From assembly GCF_002090115.1 (NCBI RefSeq), contig NZ_BBRK01000006.1, forward strand, positions 372,001-436,000: a stretch of DNA of 64,000 bases, read 5' to 3'. Positions 9,951 through 18,410 of the stretch are shown here, one piece after another. Numbering within the stretch: the stretch's first letter is position 1; the number at the start of each line of letters is the position of its first letter. The translations under genes and the position numbers were made by a program. Below the pieces are notes generated by a model. It ran no database searches and was not told the DNA's origin. It saw nothing but the letters and a program-made list of their open reading frames with translations. The stretch is from Demequina sp. NBRC 110054. GTDB taxonomy: Bacteria; Actinomycetota; Actinomycetes; Actinomycetales; Demequinaceae.

Positions 9951-10382
9951 GTGATCGAAGACACTCGCAGGACCACCCTCGAGGAGCTGCTCGCCCAGGC
10001 CCACCGCGTCACGCGGATCGCCGGAGCGGCGACGGGCAGCATCGTCCCGTCGTCCCACCGCACCCTCCTCGCACTCCTGGCCCGCGACGGCGACCACCGC
10101 GTCGGCGAGATCGCGACCGAGCTGCGCCTCGCCCAGCCGGCCGTCACCCAGGCCGTCGCGGCGCTCGAGGGCGAGGGGCTCGTCGTCCGTTCCCCCGACC
10201 CCGAGGACGGCCGCGCGATCCGCGTCTCCCTCACCCCGGCCGGCCGCGCGTCGGTCGACTCATGGCGTCGGGACCTGTCCGACGCGCTGTCCCCCATGCT
10301 CGGCGAGCCCTCAGACGACGACTGGGCCGCGCTGGCCCGCACCGTCGAGATCCTCGCCTCGATCGACAGGAGCCCCCGTTGA
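9951..10382 (+). CDS. MarR family transcriptional regulator
   Basis: Dimeric winged-helix repressor of 143 residues. The DNA-binding helix-turn-helix is HRVGEIATELRLAQPAVTQAVAALEGEGLVVRSPDPEDGRAIRVSLT, with the usual beta-wing DGRA. I chose GTG at 9951, in place of an upstream in-frame TTG, because a good -10 box ends 6 nt before it and there is no Shine-Dalgarno sequence, so the message is probably leaderless. It overlaps the MFS gene by 4 bp (TTGA) and most likely represses this operon in response to a compound the transporter exports. Confidence 0.85.
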   Translation: MIEDTRRTTLEELLAQAHRVTRIAGAATGSIVPSSHRTLLALLARDGDHRVGEIATELRLAQPAVTQAVAALEGEGLVVRSPDPEDGRAIRVSLTPAGRASVDSWRRDLSDALSPMLGEPSDDDWAALARTVEILASIDRSPR

Positions 10383-11611
10383 CCCACGCCGCCCCGGAAG
10401 GCAGCATCCTTCATCAGCCCAAGGCCGTCTGGGCCGTCGCCTTCGCGAGCGTCATCGCCTTCATGGGGATCGGCCTCGTCGACCCGATCCTGCCCGCCAT
10501 CAGCGAGCAGCTGGACGCGACCCCGACCCAGGCCGAGCTGCTGTTCACGAGCTATCTGCTCGTCACCGGCATCGCGATGCTGTTCACGAGCTGGGTGTCG
10601 GGACGGATCGGCGCCCGCGCGACGCTCCTCAGCGGGCTCGCGCTCGTGATCCTGTTCGCCGCCCTCGCTGGCGCGTCCGGCACGGTCGACCAGATCATCG
10701 GCCTGCGTGCCGGCTGGGGCCTCGGGAACGCGCTCTTCATCTCCACCGCGCTCGCGACAATCGTGGGGGCCGCATCCGGCGGCGCGGCGAACGCGATCAT
10801 CCTGTACGAGGCCGCGCTCGGCCTCGGCATCGCGATCGGCCCGCTCCTGGGCGGCGCCCTCGGCTCCGTCAGCTGGCGCGCTCCCTTCTTCGGCACGGCC
10901 GCGCTCATGGCGATCGGCTTCCTCGCGCTCGCCGTGCTCCTCAAGGGCGACGGCGCGCCGCGCGTGCGCGTCCCGCTGTCGGCACCCTTCAAGGCCCTGG
11001 CGCACCCCGGGCTGAGGCTGCTCGCGATCGCAGCCGTGCTCTACAACATCGGCTTCTTCACGCTCCTCGCGTACTCGCCGTTCCCGCTCGGCTTCGGCGA
11101 GATCGGGCTCGGCCTCACGTTCTTCGGCTGGGGCGTCGGCCTCGCGATCACCTCGGTCCTGGTCGCCCCGCGGCTCACGGCGCGCTTCCCGCGGACGCTC
11201 GTGCTGTCCACGACGCTCGCGCTCCTCGCGCTCGACCTCGCCGTGGGCGCCCTCGTGGTCGCGAGCGCCGCGGCGCTCGTGGTGATCGTCGTGGTGGGAG
11301 GCCTCCTGCTGGGCGTCCTCAACACGGTCTTCACCGAGTCCGTGATGGAGGTGACCGATCTCCCGAGGTCCGTCGCCTCGTCCTCGTACTCGTCGGTGCG
11401 CTTCCTCGGCGGGGCGGCCGCTCCCCCGCTCGCCGCGTGGCTCGCCGCGCTCGCGGGCGACTGGCTGGCCTACGCGGTCGCCGCCGTCGCGGTGCTGGGC
11501 GCCTCGGTCGTGATCCTGTCGGGCCGCTCGACGCTCGCCCGCGTCGACGGCCACGCTCCCGAGCCGCTCGAGGTCGAGGCCGAGGCCATCAGCGTCGGCG
11601 ACGCGGTCTGA
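10379..11611 (+). CDS. MFS transporter, 12-helix multidrug efflux type
   Basis: Proton-driven exporter of 410 residues with 12 hydrophobic segments. The first loop motif is seen in GRIGARATLLSGLALV, and helix 5 has the exporter-type run GIAIGPLLGGALG. The start is TTG at 10379, overlapping the marR stop; AGGAG lies 6 nt upstream. Coupling to marR suggests substrate-inducible efflux. The substrate cannot be read from sequence. Confidence 0.85.
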   Translation: MTHAAPEGSILHQPKAVWAVAFASVIAFMGIGLVDPILPAISEQLDATPTQAELLFTSYLLVTGIAMLFTSWVSGRIGARATLLSGLALVILFAALAGASGTVDQIIGLRAGWGLGNALFISTALATIVGAASGGAANAIILYEAALGLGIAIGPLLGGALGSVSWRAPFFGTAALMAIGFLALAVLLKGDGAPRVRVPLSAPFKALAHPGLRLLAIAAVLYNIGFFTLLAYSPFPLGFGEIGLGLTFFGWGVGLAITSVLVAPRLTARFPRTLVLSTTLALLALDLAVGALVVASAAALVVIVVVGGLLLGVLNTVFTESVMEVTDLPRSVASSSYSSVRFLGGAAAPPLAAWLAALAGDWLAYAVAAVAVLGASVVILSGRSTLARVDGHAPEPLEVEAEAISVGDAV

Positions 11612-11711
11612 CCCCGGGCTCTCGCGCGCAGCGCGGGAATGTTCCCGGCCTCCGCTGCCTTCCATGGTCGTGGCCACCCGGCCGCCCGACGCCACACGAA
11701 GGACCACAGCC

Positions 11712-12101
11712 GTGACCGCTCTCGCCCTGGTGACCGCCGCACTCGCGGCGCTGCTGCATGTCTACATCTTCTTCCTCGAGTCGATCGCGTGGACCGGCCC
11801 GCGCGCACGCAAGGTGTTCGGCACCTCCGCCGAGGAGGCGCAGCAGACCCGCGAGCTCGCCTACAACCAGGGCTTCTACAACCTGTTCCTCGCGATCGTC
11901 ACCGTCGTCGGCATCGTCCTGATGCTGTCGGACATGGACGATGCGGGGGTGGCGCTGGTCCTCGCCGGCACCGGATCGATGCTGGCCGCGGCGATCGTCC
12001 TGGTCACGAGGTCACGCGCCTACGCGCGGGCCGCGGCCACGCAGGGCACCCTTCCGCTTGTGGCAGTCGTGGCCCTCGTGGCCTCGCTCACGCTCGGCTA
12101 G
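11712..12101 (+). CDS. DUF1304 integral membrane protein
   Basis: Protein of 129 residues with four predicted transmembrane segments. The start of the family is recognisable (ALLHVYIFFLESIAWTGPRARKVFG) and continues with NQGFYNLFLAIV. The GTG at 11712 gives the normal family length; an in-frame ATG at 11664 would add 16 residues. Its 3' end overlaps the convergent discoidin gene by 14 bp (12088-12101). The function of DUF1304 is unknown. Confidence 0.82.
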   Translation: MTALALVTAALAALLHVYIFFLESIAWTGPRARKVFGTSAEEAQQTRELAYNQGFYNLFLAIVTVVGIVLMLSDMDDAGVALVLAGTGSMLAAAIVLVTRSRAYARAAATQGTLPLVAVVALVASLTLG

Positions 12102-13248
12102 GCCGCCGCGCGACCGCGATCAGCACCGCGCCGCACACGATCAGCGAGACGGCGGACGTCGCTCCCCAGGCCTCCGAGGGCCCGGTCGCCGCGAGCTCGG
12201 GAGCCGCCGCATCGTCCTGCTCGCCGGAGGAAGGCGCGGAGGAGGGCGTCGAATCCGGCGAGGATGAGGCCCCGGGCGCGGCCGCATCGTCCGTGTCGTC
12301 GCCCGAGTCCGCCCCGAACGTCTGGGCCGCGACGAAGCCGTAGCCCGACGCCGTGACCTCCCATATCGAGTAGCCGTAGCTCGTGGTGCGGCCCAGCCCG
12401 GTCACGCGGATGTACCGCGCGGTCGTGGGAGCCGTGAAGGCGACGATGTGCTCTCCCGCGATGGACTGCGACCGTGCCTCGGCCACCGTCGTCCAGGCGG
12501 CCCCGTCGAGCGACGCCTCGACGTCGTAGTCGCTCGCCATCGCGGCCTCCCAGTCGATCACCACCTCGCACACGGTCGCGACGCCCCCGAGATCCACCTG
12601 GAGGTACTGGGCGTCGTCGCCATGCACCGACTCCCACCGGGTCGCGCCGTCGCCGTCGATTGCCCGGGCAGGGTCGTTGGAGCCTCGCGAGGACGATGCG
12701 GTCGCGTCGACGAACGCGAGGTCCTCCCACTCGGGGGTCGCGGTGCCGTAGACGTCGAAGGCGTAGAGGGAGTAGCCGTAACCGGTGGTCCGCGCGGTGC
12801 CCACGACCCGCACGTAGCGGGCCGAGTGGCTCGCGACGTCGATGGTCGCGCGGTAGACGGTCGGCGAGGAGCCGACGAGCTGAGGGTCCGCCTCGGTCGC
12901 GGTGTGCGCCACGGTCCACGCGTCGCCGTCGTCGGAGACCTCGAGCGTGTAGGCGGACGCCCGCGCGAGCTCCCAGTCGAGCACCACGCGGTCGAGCGCA
13001 TGGACGGCGCCCAGGTCCACCTGGATCCACTGCGGGTCGACGCCCCAGTCGCTCTCCCAGCGGGTGCCAGGATCCCCGTCGACCACGCGGTCGACGCCCG
13101 CGCCGCTCGACGCGCTCGCGAGGGCCTCGAAGGACAACAGGACGGGGTCGCCATCCGCGCCCGTGGCGCGCGAGGTCGCGAGCGCGAGCAGGACGAGCGC
13201 GACGAGGGTCGCGAGCAGCACGCGCGACAGCACGACGGATGCGAGCAT
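12088..13248 (-). CDS. Cell-wall-anchored double discoidin (F5/8 type C) protein with LAxTG signal
   Basis: Exported protein of 386 residues. The ATG at 13248 has AGGAG 4 nt upstream and begins a signal peptide (MLASVVLSRVLLATLVALVLLALATSRA). Two discoidin/F5-8C domains follow (about residues 35-165 and 175-310), each with the DGDxxTRWES and QxxQVDLG motifs, suggesting carbohydrate or surface-polymer binding. A Ser/Asp/Pro-rich linker leads to LAATG (residues 352-356), a hydrophobic helix and ARRPSRA. LAxTG is the signal of class E sortases in actinobacteria. No sortase gene is in the window. No catalytic domain was found. Confidence 0.85.
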   Translation of the reverse strand: MLASVVLSRVLLATLVALVLLALATSRATGADGDPVLLSFEALASASSGAGVDRVVDGDPGTRWESDWGVDPQWIQVDLGAVHALDRVVLDWELARASAYTLEVSDDGDAWTVAHTATEADPQLVGSSPTVYRATIDVASHSARYVRVVGTARTTGYGYSLYAFDVYGTATPEWEDLAFVDATASSSRGSNDPARAIDGDGATRWESVHGDDAQYLQVDLGGVATVCEVVIDWEAAMASDYDVEASLDGAAWTTVAEARSQSIAGEHIVAFTAPTTARYIRVTGLGRTTSYGYSIWEVTASGYGFVAAQTFGADSGDDTDDAAAPGASSSPDSTPSSAPSSGEQDDAAAPELAATGPSEAWGATSAVSLIVCGAVLIAVARRPSRA

Positions 13249-13619
13249 CTCGCTCCTCTCAGCGGGTCGGCGGGACGGACGTGGTTCACGAGCACGGTTA
13301 TTCACGAGCCCTGCTCTGCGCGGGCACGGCTCCTGCGGGATCACGGCTCCCGGGTGGCGCCGACCCGTGAGGGGCGCGGGGATGCGCGGCGCAGGGATCG
13401 GACGGGTTCCTATCGGCCGAAAAACCGGTTCGATGACTATTCGTCCCACCGGGGCTCGAGCAGGCTTCACACCACCCGGTCGCGGCGCCCCGCTTCTGGC
13501 ACGATGCTGGAGGGACCTTCGACGCTCGCGGCCCACTCCAAAGCCCGTAGAGTGCTGTCGAACGTTAACATCGGACGCCCCGCAGAGCCGCGGGCCACGG
13601 ACAAGGAAATGAGAGACCG
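13249..13619. promoter_or_regulatory. 371-bp intergenic region upstream of the sugar kinase
   Basis: No gene is supported here. Two LacI-family-like cores are seen: AACCGGTT (13423-13430, within GAAAAACCGGTTCGAT) and CGAACGTTAA (13559-13568). The second lies just after a possible -10, TAGAGT (13548-13553). Regulation of the kinase by a LacI-type repressor is a plausible but unproven reading. Confidence 0.35.
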
Positions 13620-15212
13620 ATGAGCATCGACGCGGCCACCGCGATCACCACCGGACAGACCTCCCTCGGAATCGAGCTGGGCTCCACGCGCATCAAGGCG
13701 TGCCTGATCGGCCCGGACCACGAGGTGCTGGCCACCGGCAGCCACGAGTGGGAGAACCAGTTCGTGGACCGCCTGTGGACCTACTCCGAGGAGGCGATCT
13801 GGTCGGGCCTGCAGGCGAGCATCGCCGCGCTCAAGTCCGAGGTGGCGAGCACGCACGGCGTCGCACTGACCCAGGTGGGCGCGCTCGGCTTCTCCGCGAT
13901 GATGCACGGCTACCTCGCCTTCGACGCCGAGGGCACCCTGCTCACCCCGTTCCGCACGTGGCGCAACACCAACACCGAGGCCGCCGCGGGCGCGCTGACC
14001 GAGGAGCTGGGCTTCAACTTCCCGCTGCGCTGGTCCGCCTCGCACGTCTTCCAGGCGATCATCGACGAGGAGCCGCACGTCGCGGACCTCGACTTCTTCA
14101 CGACACTCGCGGGCTACGTGCACTGGAAGGTCACGGGCCAGAAGGTGCTCGGCGTGGGCGACGCGTCGGGCATGTTCCCGATCGACCCGACGACCCACGA
14201 CTACGACGCGACGATGCTCGCGCGCTTCAAGGAGCTCGTCGCCGAGCGTCGCCCCGGCATGGACATCACCGCGATGCTCCCCAAGTCGCTCGTCGCGGGC
14301 GCCGACGCCGGCTCCCTGACCTCCGAGGGCGCGCTGCTGCTCGACCCGACCGGCGAGCTCCAGGCAGGCGCTCCGGTCGCGCCGCCCGAGGGCGACGCGG
14401 GCACCGGCATGGTCGCGACCAACGCCGTCGCCCCGCGCACCGGCAACATCTCTGCCGGCACCTCGATCTTCGCGATGGTCGTGCTCGAGCACTCGCTCGA
14501 CTCGGTCCACGAGGAGCTCGACATCGTCACCACCCCCGGCGGCGACCTCGTCGCGATGGTGCACTGCAACAACGGCGCGAGCGAGCTCGGCACGTGGGCG
14601 TCGGTCTTCACCGAGTTCGCCACGGCCATGGGCGTCGAGGGCGGTTCGGACGCGGTGTTCGGAGCGCTGTTCAAGGCCGCGCTCGAGGGCGAGGCCGACG
14701 GCGGCGGCCTGCTCGCCTACAACTACCTGTCGGGCGAGCCGATCACCGGCATGGCCGAGGGCCGCCCGCTGTTCGTCCGCACGCCGGGCAGCCGCCTGAA
14801 CCTTGCGAACTTCATGCGCACCCAGCTGTACGGCGCCTTCGGCACGCTCAGCCTCGGCATGAAGGTCCTGCACGAGGAGGGCGTGAAGCTCGACTCGATG
14901 TTCGCGCACGGCGGCATGTTCCGCACCGCGGGCGTCGCGCAGCGCCTGCTCGCCGCGGCCATCAACGCGCCCGTCTCGGTCGGCGACACCGCCTCCGAGG
15001 GCGGCGCGTGGGGCATCGCCGTCCTCGCCGAGTACCTGCGCAAGGGTGGCGACACCGGCCTGGGCGAGTACCTGAACGACTCGGTGTTCGCGGGCGCGAC
15101 GCTCGACACGGTCGCCCCCGACGCCGCCGACGTGGCCGGCTACGACGCCTGGCTCGCGCAATACCGCGCGGGCCTCGCGATCGAGCGCGCCGCCACCGAG
15201 GCGATCAACTAG
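13620..15212 (+). CDS. FGGY-family carbohydrate kinase (xylulokinase/ribulokinase-like)
   Basis: ATP-dependent sugar kinase of 530 residues with the actin-like fold. The N-terminal phosphate-1 motif is LGIELGSTRIKACLIG. Later markers are GALGFSAMMHGYLAFD and the C-terminal adenosine motif region (MFAHGGMFRTAGVAQRLLAAAIN). This form is close to the ribulokinases/xylulokinases found beside araD-araA in actinobacteria, but here no other pentose gene adjoins it. Family is certain; L-ribulose or D-xylulose as substrate is a guess. GAGAG lies about 5 nt before the ATG. A strong bidirectional terminator follows. Confidence 0.82.
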   Translation: MSIDAATAITTGQTSLGIELGSTRIKACLIGPDHEVLATGSHEWENQFVDRLWTYSEEAIWSGLQASIAALKSEVASTHGVALTQVGALGFSAMMHGYLAFDAEGTLLTPFRTWRNTNTEAAAGALTEELGFNFPLRWSASHVFQAIIDEEPHVADLDFFTTLAGYVHWKVTGQKVLGVGDASGMFPIDPTTHDYDATMLARFKELVAERRPGMDITAMLPKSLVAGADAGSLTSEGALLLDPTGELQAGAPVAPPEGDAGTGMVATNAVAPRTGNISAGTSIFAMVVLEHSLDSVHEELDIVTTPGGDLVAMVHCNNGASELGTWASVFTEFATAMGVEGGSDAVFGALFKAALEGEADGGGLLAYNYLSGEPITGMAEGRPLFVRTPGSRLNLANFMRTQLYGAFGTLSLGMKVLHEEGVKLDSMFAHGGMFRTAGVAQRLLAAAINAPVSVGDTASEGGAWGIAVLAEYLRKGGDTGLGEYLNDSVFAGATLDTVAPDAADVAGYDAWLAQYRAGLAIERAATEAIN

Positions 15213-15235
15213 GGCGCGACTCGCAGCCTCTCGGG

Positions 15236-15262
15236 CGCCCGCCGGCTCTCAGCCGGCGGGCG
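15236..15262. terminator. Bidirectional terminator between kinase and TetR genes
   Basis: Perfect 12-bp stem CGCCCGCCGGCT / AGCCGGCGGGCG with loop CTC, followed by TTT on the plus strand. It overlaps the last codons of the convergent TetR gene. Confidence 0.85.
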
Positions 15263-15836
15263 TTTCGTCGTTCTGGGCCCGGGCCTCGAGCGCCGCCACG
15301 AGATCCGTGACCATGAGCGCGTAGCTGCGGTCCACATCGTCAGGGAGCCCGAAGCCTCCGGCGGTCTCGAGCCCGACGAAGCCGTGCAGCGCGGCGCGCA
15401 GCGCGCGGATCGCGTCGACCTCGCCCGCCCCCTCGAGGCGCAGCGAGCGCAGCGCCGCGGCGACCACCGCATAGAGCCGCGTCGATGCCTCGACGTCCTC
15501 GGGGTCGTCCGAGCGCTCGGCGACGATCGTCATCGGATAGCGCCCCGGATGAACCTTGGCCCACGCGCGGTACGCGCCGGCGATCGCGACGACGGCGTCC
15601 TCTCCCCCGTGACCGACCGCGGCGCGCTCGAGGGCCGCCGCGAGCTCGCGCTTCGACTCGACGGCCACCGCCGCGCGCAGGTCTCCCAGGCCGCCCACAT
15701 GCTTGTACAGCGAGGGAGCCTTGACGCCGAGCCTTGCGGCGAGCAGCGCGAGCGTGAGCGCCTCGGCGCCCAGCTCGTCGACCGCCTCGACCGCGGCGTC
15801 GACGACCACTGTGCGATCAAGACCCGCGCGCGGCAT
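15249..15836 (-). CDS. TetR/AcrR family transcriptional regulator
   Basis: Protein of 195 residues. The N-terminal helix-turn-helix reads ALTLALLAARLGVKAPSLYKHVGGLGDLRAAVAVES, with the SLYKHV recognition helix typical of the TetR subgroup with a WHG-type C-terminal domain. I chose the ATG at 15836, about 9 nt after AGGAAGG; a GTG two codons upstream is possible. The gene overlaps the hydrolase gene upstream by 20 bp, so the pair forms an operon. The twin inverted repeats on the operon promoter (16652-16691) are the likely operators of this regulator. Confidence 0.85.
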   Translation of the reverse strand: MPRAGLDRTVVVDAAVEAVDELGAEALTLALLAARLGVKAPSLYKHVGGLGDLRAAVAVESKRELAAALERAAVGHGGEDAVVAIAGAYRAWAKVHPGRYPMTIVAERSDDPEDVEASTRLYAVVAAALRSLRLEGAGEVDAIRALRAALHGFVGLETAGGFGLPDDVDRSYALMVTDLVAALEARAQNDETPAG

Positions 15837-16650
15837 CGTCACTCACCTTCCTCGCGAACGAGGCCACGGCGTCGAGCGTGACCTCCGACTGCTGTGCCTG
15901 AGGGTAGTGGCCGGCGTCGGCGACCATGACCACCTCACCGCGCAGCGCCTCGGCGATCCACTCGGCCTCGGCCCGCGGGTCCGGGAAGTCGGGGTCCTTG
16001 TCCCCCATCACGACGAGAGTCGGTGCCGCGACGTCGCCGAGCAGCGACTCGGACAGTGCGTGGCTCGTGCGGGTCGTGGCCACGAGGGCGGCCGCGTGGC
16101 CGGGCTTGCGGAGCGCCTCGACCACGAAGCGTCGGTGCTCGGCGAAGTCGGAGGGCTTCTGCCCCGCGTACAGCGACGGGAGGTATGCCTTCCACACGGG
16201 CACGGCCCACGGGCGCGCCATGAGCGCGCGGAAGAAGAGGCGGCTCGCCGCGCCACCCGGCTGCTCGCGCACGAACGGACCGAGGAGCGCGAGACCGGAC
16301 ACGAGGTCGGGACGACGCGCGGCGACGATCACCGCGGAGCCCGCGGACATCGAGTTGCCGACGAGGACTGCGGGCCCGCCGAGGTGCTCGACGAGCGCGG
16401 TCAGGTCGTCCGCGGTGGGCTCGTCGCCGTAGGCGTCGAAGGTCGCGTCGCTGTCGCCGTGGCCGCGCAGGTCCGTGGTCGCGACGGTGAAGCCGGCGTT
16501 CGCGAGCGCGGGGGCAAGGAAGCGGTAGGTGCGCCGCAGCTCTCCCATGCCGGAGGCGAGGACGACGAGCGGGCCGGAGCCGCGCACGTCGAAGGCGATC
16601 CGACCGCCGGGACGGTCGAGGTACTGGGTGGGGACGTCGTTCTCGTTCAT
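15817..16650 (-). CDS. Alpha/beta hydrolase
   Basis: Protein of 277 residues with the alpha/beta hydrolase fold. The oxyanion region is VVLASGMGELRRTYRFL, the nucleophile elbow is VGNSMSAGSA (Gly-x-Ser-x-x-Gly), the acid is in VVMGDKDPDFP and the catalytic His is in DAGHYPQ. I chose the ATG at 16650: a -35/-10 pair ends 6 nt before it and no ribosome site exists, predicting a leaderless message. The alternative ATG at 16671 would lie inside the promoter. It is co-transcribed with the TetR gene behind it and is likely induced by its own substrate or product. Confidence 0.83.
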   Translation of the reverse strand: MNENDVPTQYLDRPGGRIAFDVRGSGPLVVLASGMGELRRTYRFLAPALANAGFTVATTDLRGHGDSDATFDAYGDEPTADDLTALVEHLGGPAVLVGNSMSAGSAVIVAARRPDLVSGLALLGPFVREQPGGAASRLFFRALMARPWAVPVWKAYLPSLYAGQKPSDFAEHRRFVVEALRKPGHAAALVATTRTSHALSESLLGDVAAPTLVVMGDKDPDFPDPRAEAEWIAEALRGEVVMVADAGHYPQAQQSEVTLDAVASFARKVSDDAARGS

Positions 16651-16651
16651 G

Positions 16652-16691
16652 TGGCTATGGTGCGTAGCCATTTGGCTAATGTCAATAGCCG
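16652..16691 (-). promoter_or_regulatory. Promoter with two tandem operators of the hydrolase-TetR operon
   Basis: On the minus strand: -35 TTGACA (16680-16685), 17-bp spacer, -10 CACCAT (16657-16662), 6 nt to the ATG at 16650. Two inverted repeats cover it: TGGCTA-N7-TAGCCA (16652-16670, perfect) on the -10, and TGGCTA-N7-TAGCCG (16673-16691) on the -35. Their centres are 21 bp apart, two helical turns. Confidence 0.85.
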
Positions 16692-16849
16692 GCGCGCGAT
16701 GGCCCCCTTTTCAGGGACGATGCGCGGGCAGCCCGGCCCACCCTGCGGACCGACGGGACGGCCCGGCGGCCGAAGAAGGTGCGACGACCCCGAAGTTCCG
16801 ATAGGACTGGTGCCCAGGGGAGAACGGGCTCGACGAGGGGCGACGGACG

Positions 16850-18262
16850 ATGGCACGGAAGGGCTTCCTCCGGCGATGGTGGCGCGTGGCCGTCGTCGCC
16901 GTGGTCCCGCTCGCGATCCTCCTCCTGCCGGCGATCGGAGGACTCGACGAGGTCCAGCATCGCCTCCTCGCGATCTTCGTGTTCGCGGTGCTCGCGTGGG
17001 TGCTCGAGCCGTTCCCGATCTACGCGACCTCGATCACGGTCATCGCCGCGCAGCTCATGCTCATCTCCGACGAGACCCCCCGATGGTGGGCGGTCGCGGA
17101 TGGCGATGGGGAGATCCTCGGCTACGTCGACATCCTCGCGGGCTTCGCCGACCCGGTGATCATCCTCTTCCTCGGCGGCTTCTTCCTCGCCGCGTCCGCC
17201 ACGAAGTACAAGCTCGACCGCAACCTCGCGCGGATCATCCTGAGGCCCTTCGGCACCCGCACCCCGATGGTCGTGCTCGCGCTCATGGCGATCACTGCGC
17301 TGTTCTCGATGTTCATGTCGAACACCGCGACCGCGGCCATGATGCTCGCCGTCTCCGCTCCGGTGATCGCGAGCATGGAGCCCGGCGACAGCGCGCGCCG
17401 CGCGCTCGTGCTCGCCATCCCCGTGGGCGCGAACACCGGCGGCATCGGCACGCCGATCGGCACTCCCCCGAACGCCCTCGCGGTCAACTACCTCGGCCCG
17501 GGCAACCGCGTGGGCGTCGACCCGATCACGTTCGGCGGCTGGATGCTGTTCGCGGTCCCGTTCGTCATCCTCATGCTCGCGATCGCGTGGGCGATGCTGG
17601 GCTGGAGGTTCCGGTCGGGGACCACCCACGTCGCGCTCCGCATCGACTCCGCGTGGGAGCGCTCGCCCAGGGCCTACGTGGTCTACGCGACGTTCGCGAT
17701 CACGGTGCTGCTGTGGCTCTCGAGCGGCTGGCACGGGGTCACCGCCTCGGTCGTCGCGATCCTCCCCATCGCGGTGCTGCTCGTGACCGGCGTGATGACG
17801 GCGGTGGACCTGCGCGAGCTCAACTGGGAGGTGCTGTGGCTCGTCGCGGGCGGCGTGGTCCTCGGCAACGCGATGTTCGACACGGGGCTCAGCGCCGCGC
17901 TCGTCGACATGGTGCCCTTCGAGTCGATGTCAGGCGTCGCGGTCGTGATCGTCGTCGGGCTCGTCGCCTGGGTCATGAGCACGGTCATCTCGAACACCGC
18001 GACCGCCGCGCTGCTGCTTCCCCTCGTCGCCGCGATGGGTGCGTCGCTGCCCGCGCTCGCCGACGTCGGAGGCGCTCTGCCGGCGCTCCTCATGACGACG
18101 TTCGCGTGCTCGCTCGCGATGGCGCTGCCGGTGTCCACGCCGCCAAACTCGCTCGCCTACTCGACCGGGAAGGTGACGACGATGGACATGGTGCGCGTGG
18201 GAGTGCCGCTCGGCGTCGTGGGACTCGCGGCGACCGGCGCGCTCGTCGTCCTCCTCGTGTGA
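16850..18262 (+). CDS. SLC13/DASS family anion transporter
   Basis: Sodium-coupled di/tricarboxylate or sulfate transporter of 470 residues with about 11-12 hydrophobic segments. Both halves carry the family signature SNT: MSNTATAAMM in the first repeat and ISNTATAALLL in the second. Each is followed by its partner hairpin, GTPIGTPPNALAVNY and LPVSTPPNSLAYS. This internal duplication and the TPPN motifs define the DASS fold. A GAGGGG stretch precedes the ATG at 16850. The substrate is not readable. Confidence 0.85.
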   Translation: MARKGFLRRWWRVAVVAVVPLAILLLPAIGGLDEVQHRLLAIFVFAVLAWVLEPFPIYATSITVIAAQLMLISDETPRWWAVADGDGEILGYVDILAGFADPVIILFLGGFFLAASATKYKLDRNLARIILRPFGTRTPMVVLALMAITALFSMFMSNTATAAMMLAVSAPVIASMEPGDSARRALVLAIPVGANTGGIGTPIGTPPNALAVNYLGPGNRVGVDPITFGGWMLFAVPFVILMLAIAWAMLGWRFRSGTTHVALRIDSAWERSPRAYVVYATFAITVLLWLSSGWHGVTASVVAILPIAVLLVTGVMTAVDLRELNWEVLWLVAGGVVLGNAMFDTGLSAALVDMVPFESMSGVAVVIVVGLVAWVMSTVISNTATAALLLPLVAAMGASLPALADVGGALPALLMTTFACSLAMALPVSTPPNSLAYSTGKVTTMDMVRVGVPLGVVGLAATGALVVLLV

Positions 18263-18287
18263 CCGGGCGGCCCGCCAGCGCGACCCC

Positions 18288-18332
18288 CGCATCGTCCACA
18301 CCCCCTCCCCGGCCCCCACCCCGCATCGTCCG
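18288..18332 (-). repeat. Two copies of the dispersed GGGACGATGCG motif (core form)
   Basis: CCCGCATCGTCC occurs twice (near 18288 and 18321) in the C-rich gap after the SLC13 gene. Confidence 0.6.
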
Positions 18333-18410
18333 CGTCCCCCGTCCCGCGGGCCTAGGGTGGAAGGCGTGCCCCGGCGACGCCGCCGGGGAAGGACACCTGG
18401 AAGGACTCCC

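Noticed and set aside
9872..11707. Long open frame on the minus strand across the MarR and MFS genes
   Set aside because: It lies opposite two well-supported genes and its product is a run of Arg, Glu, Asp and Gly without hydrophobic cores, typical of a shadow frame in GC-rich DNA.
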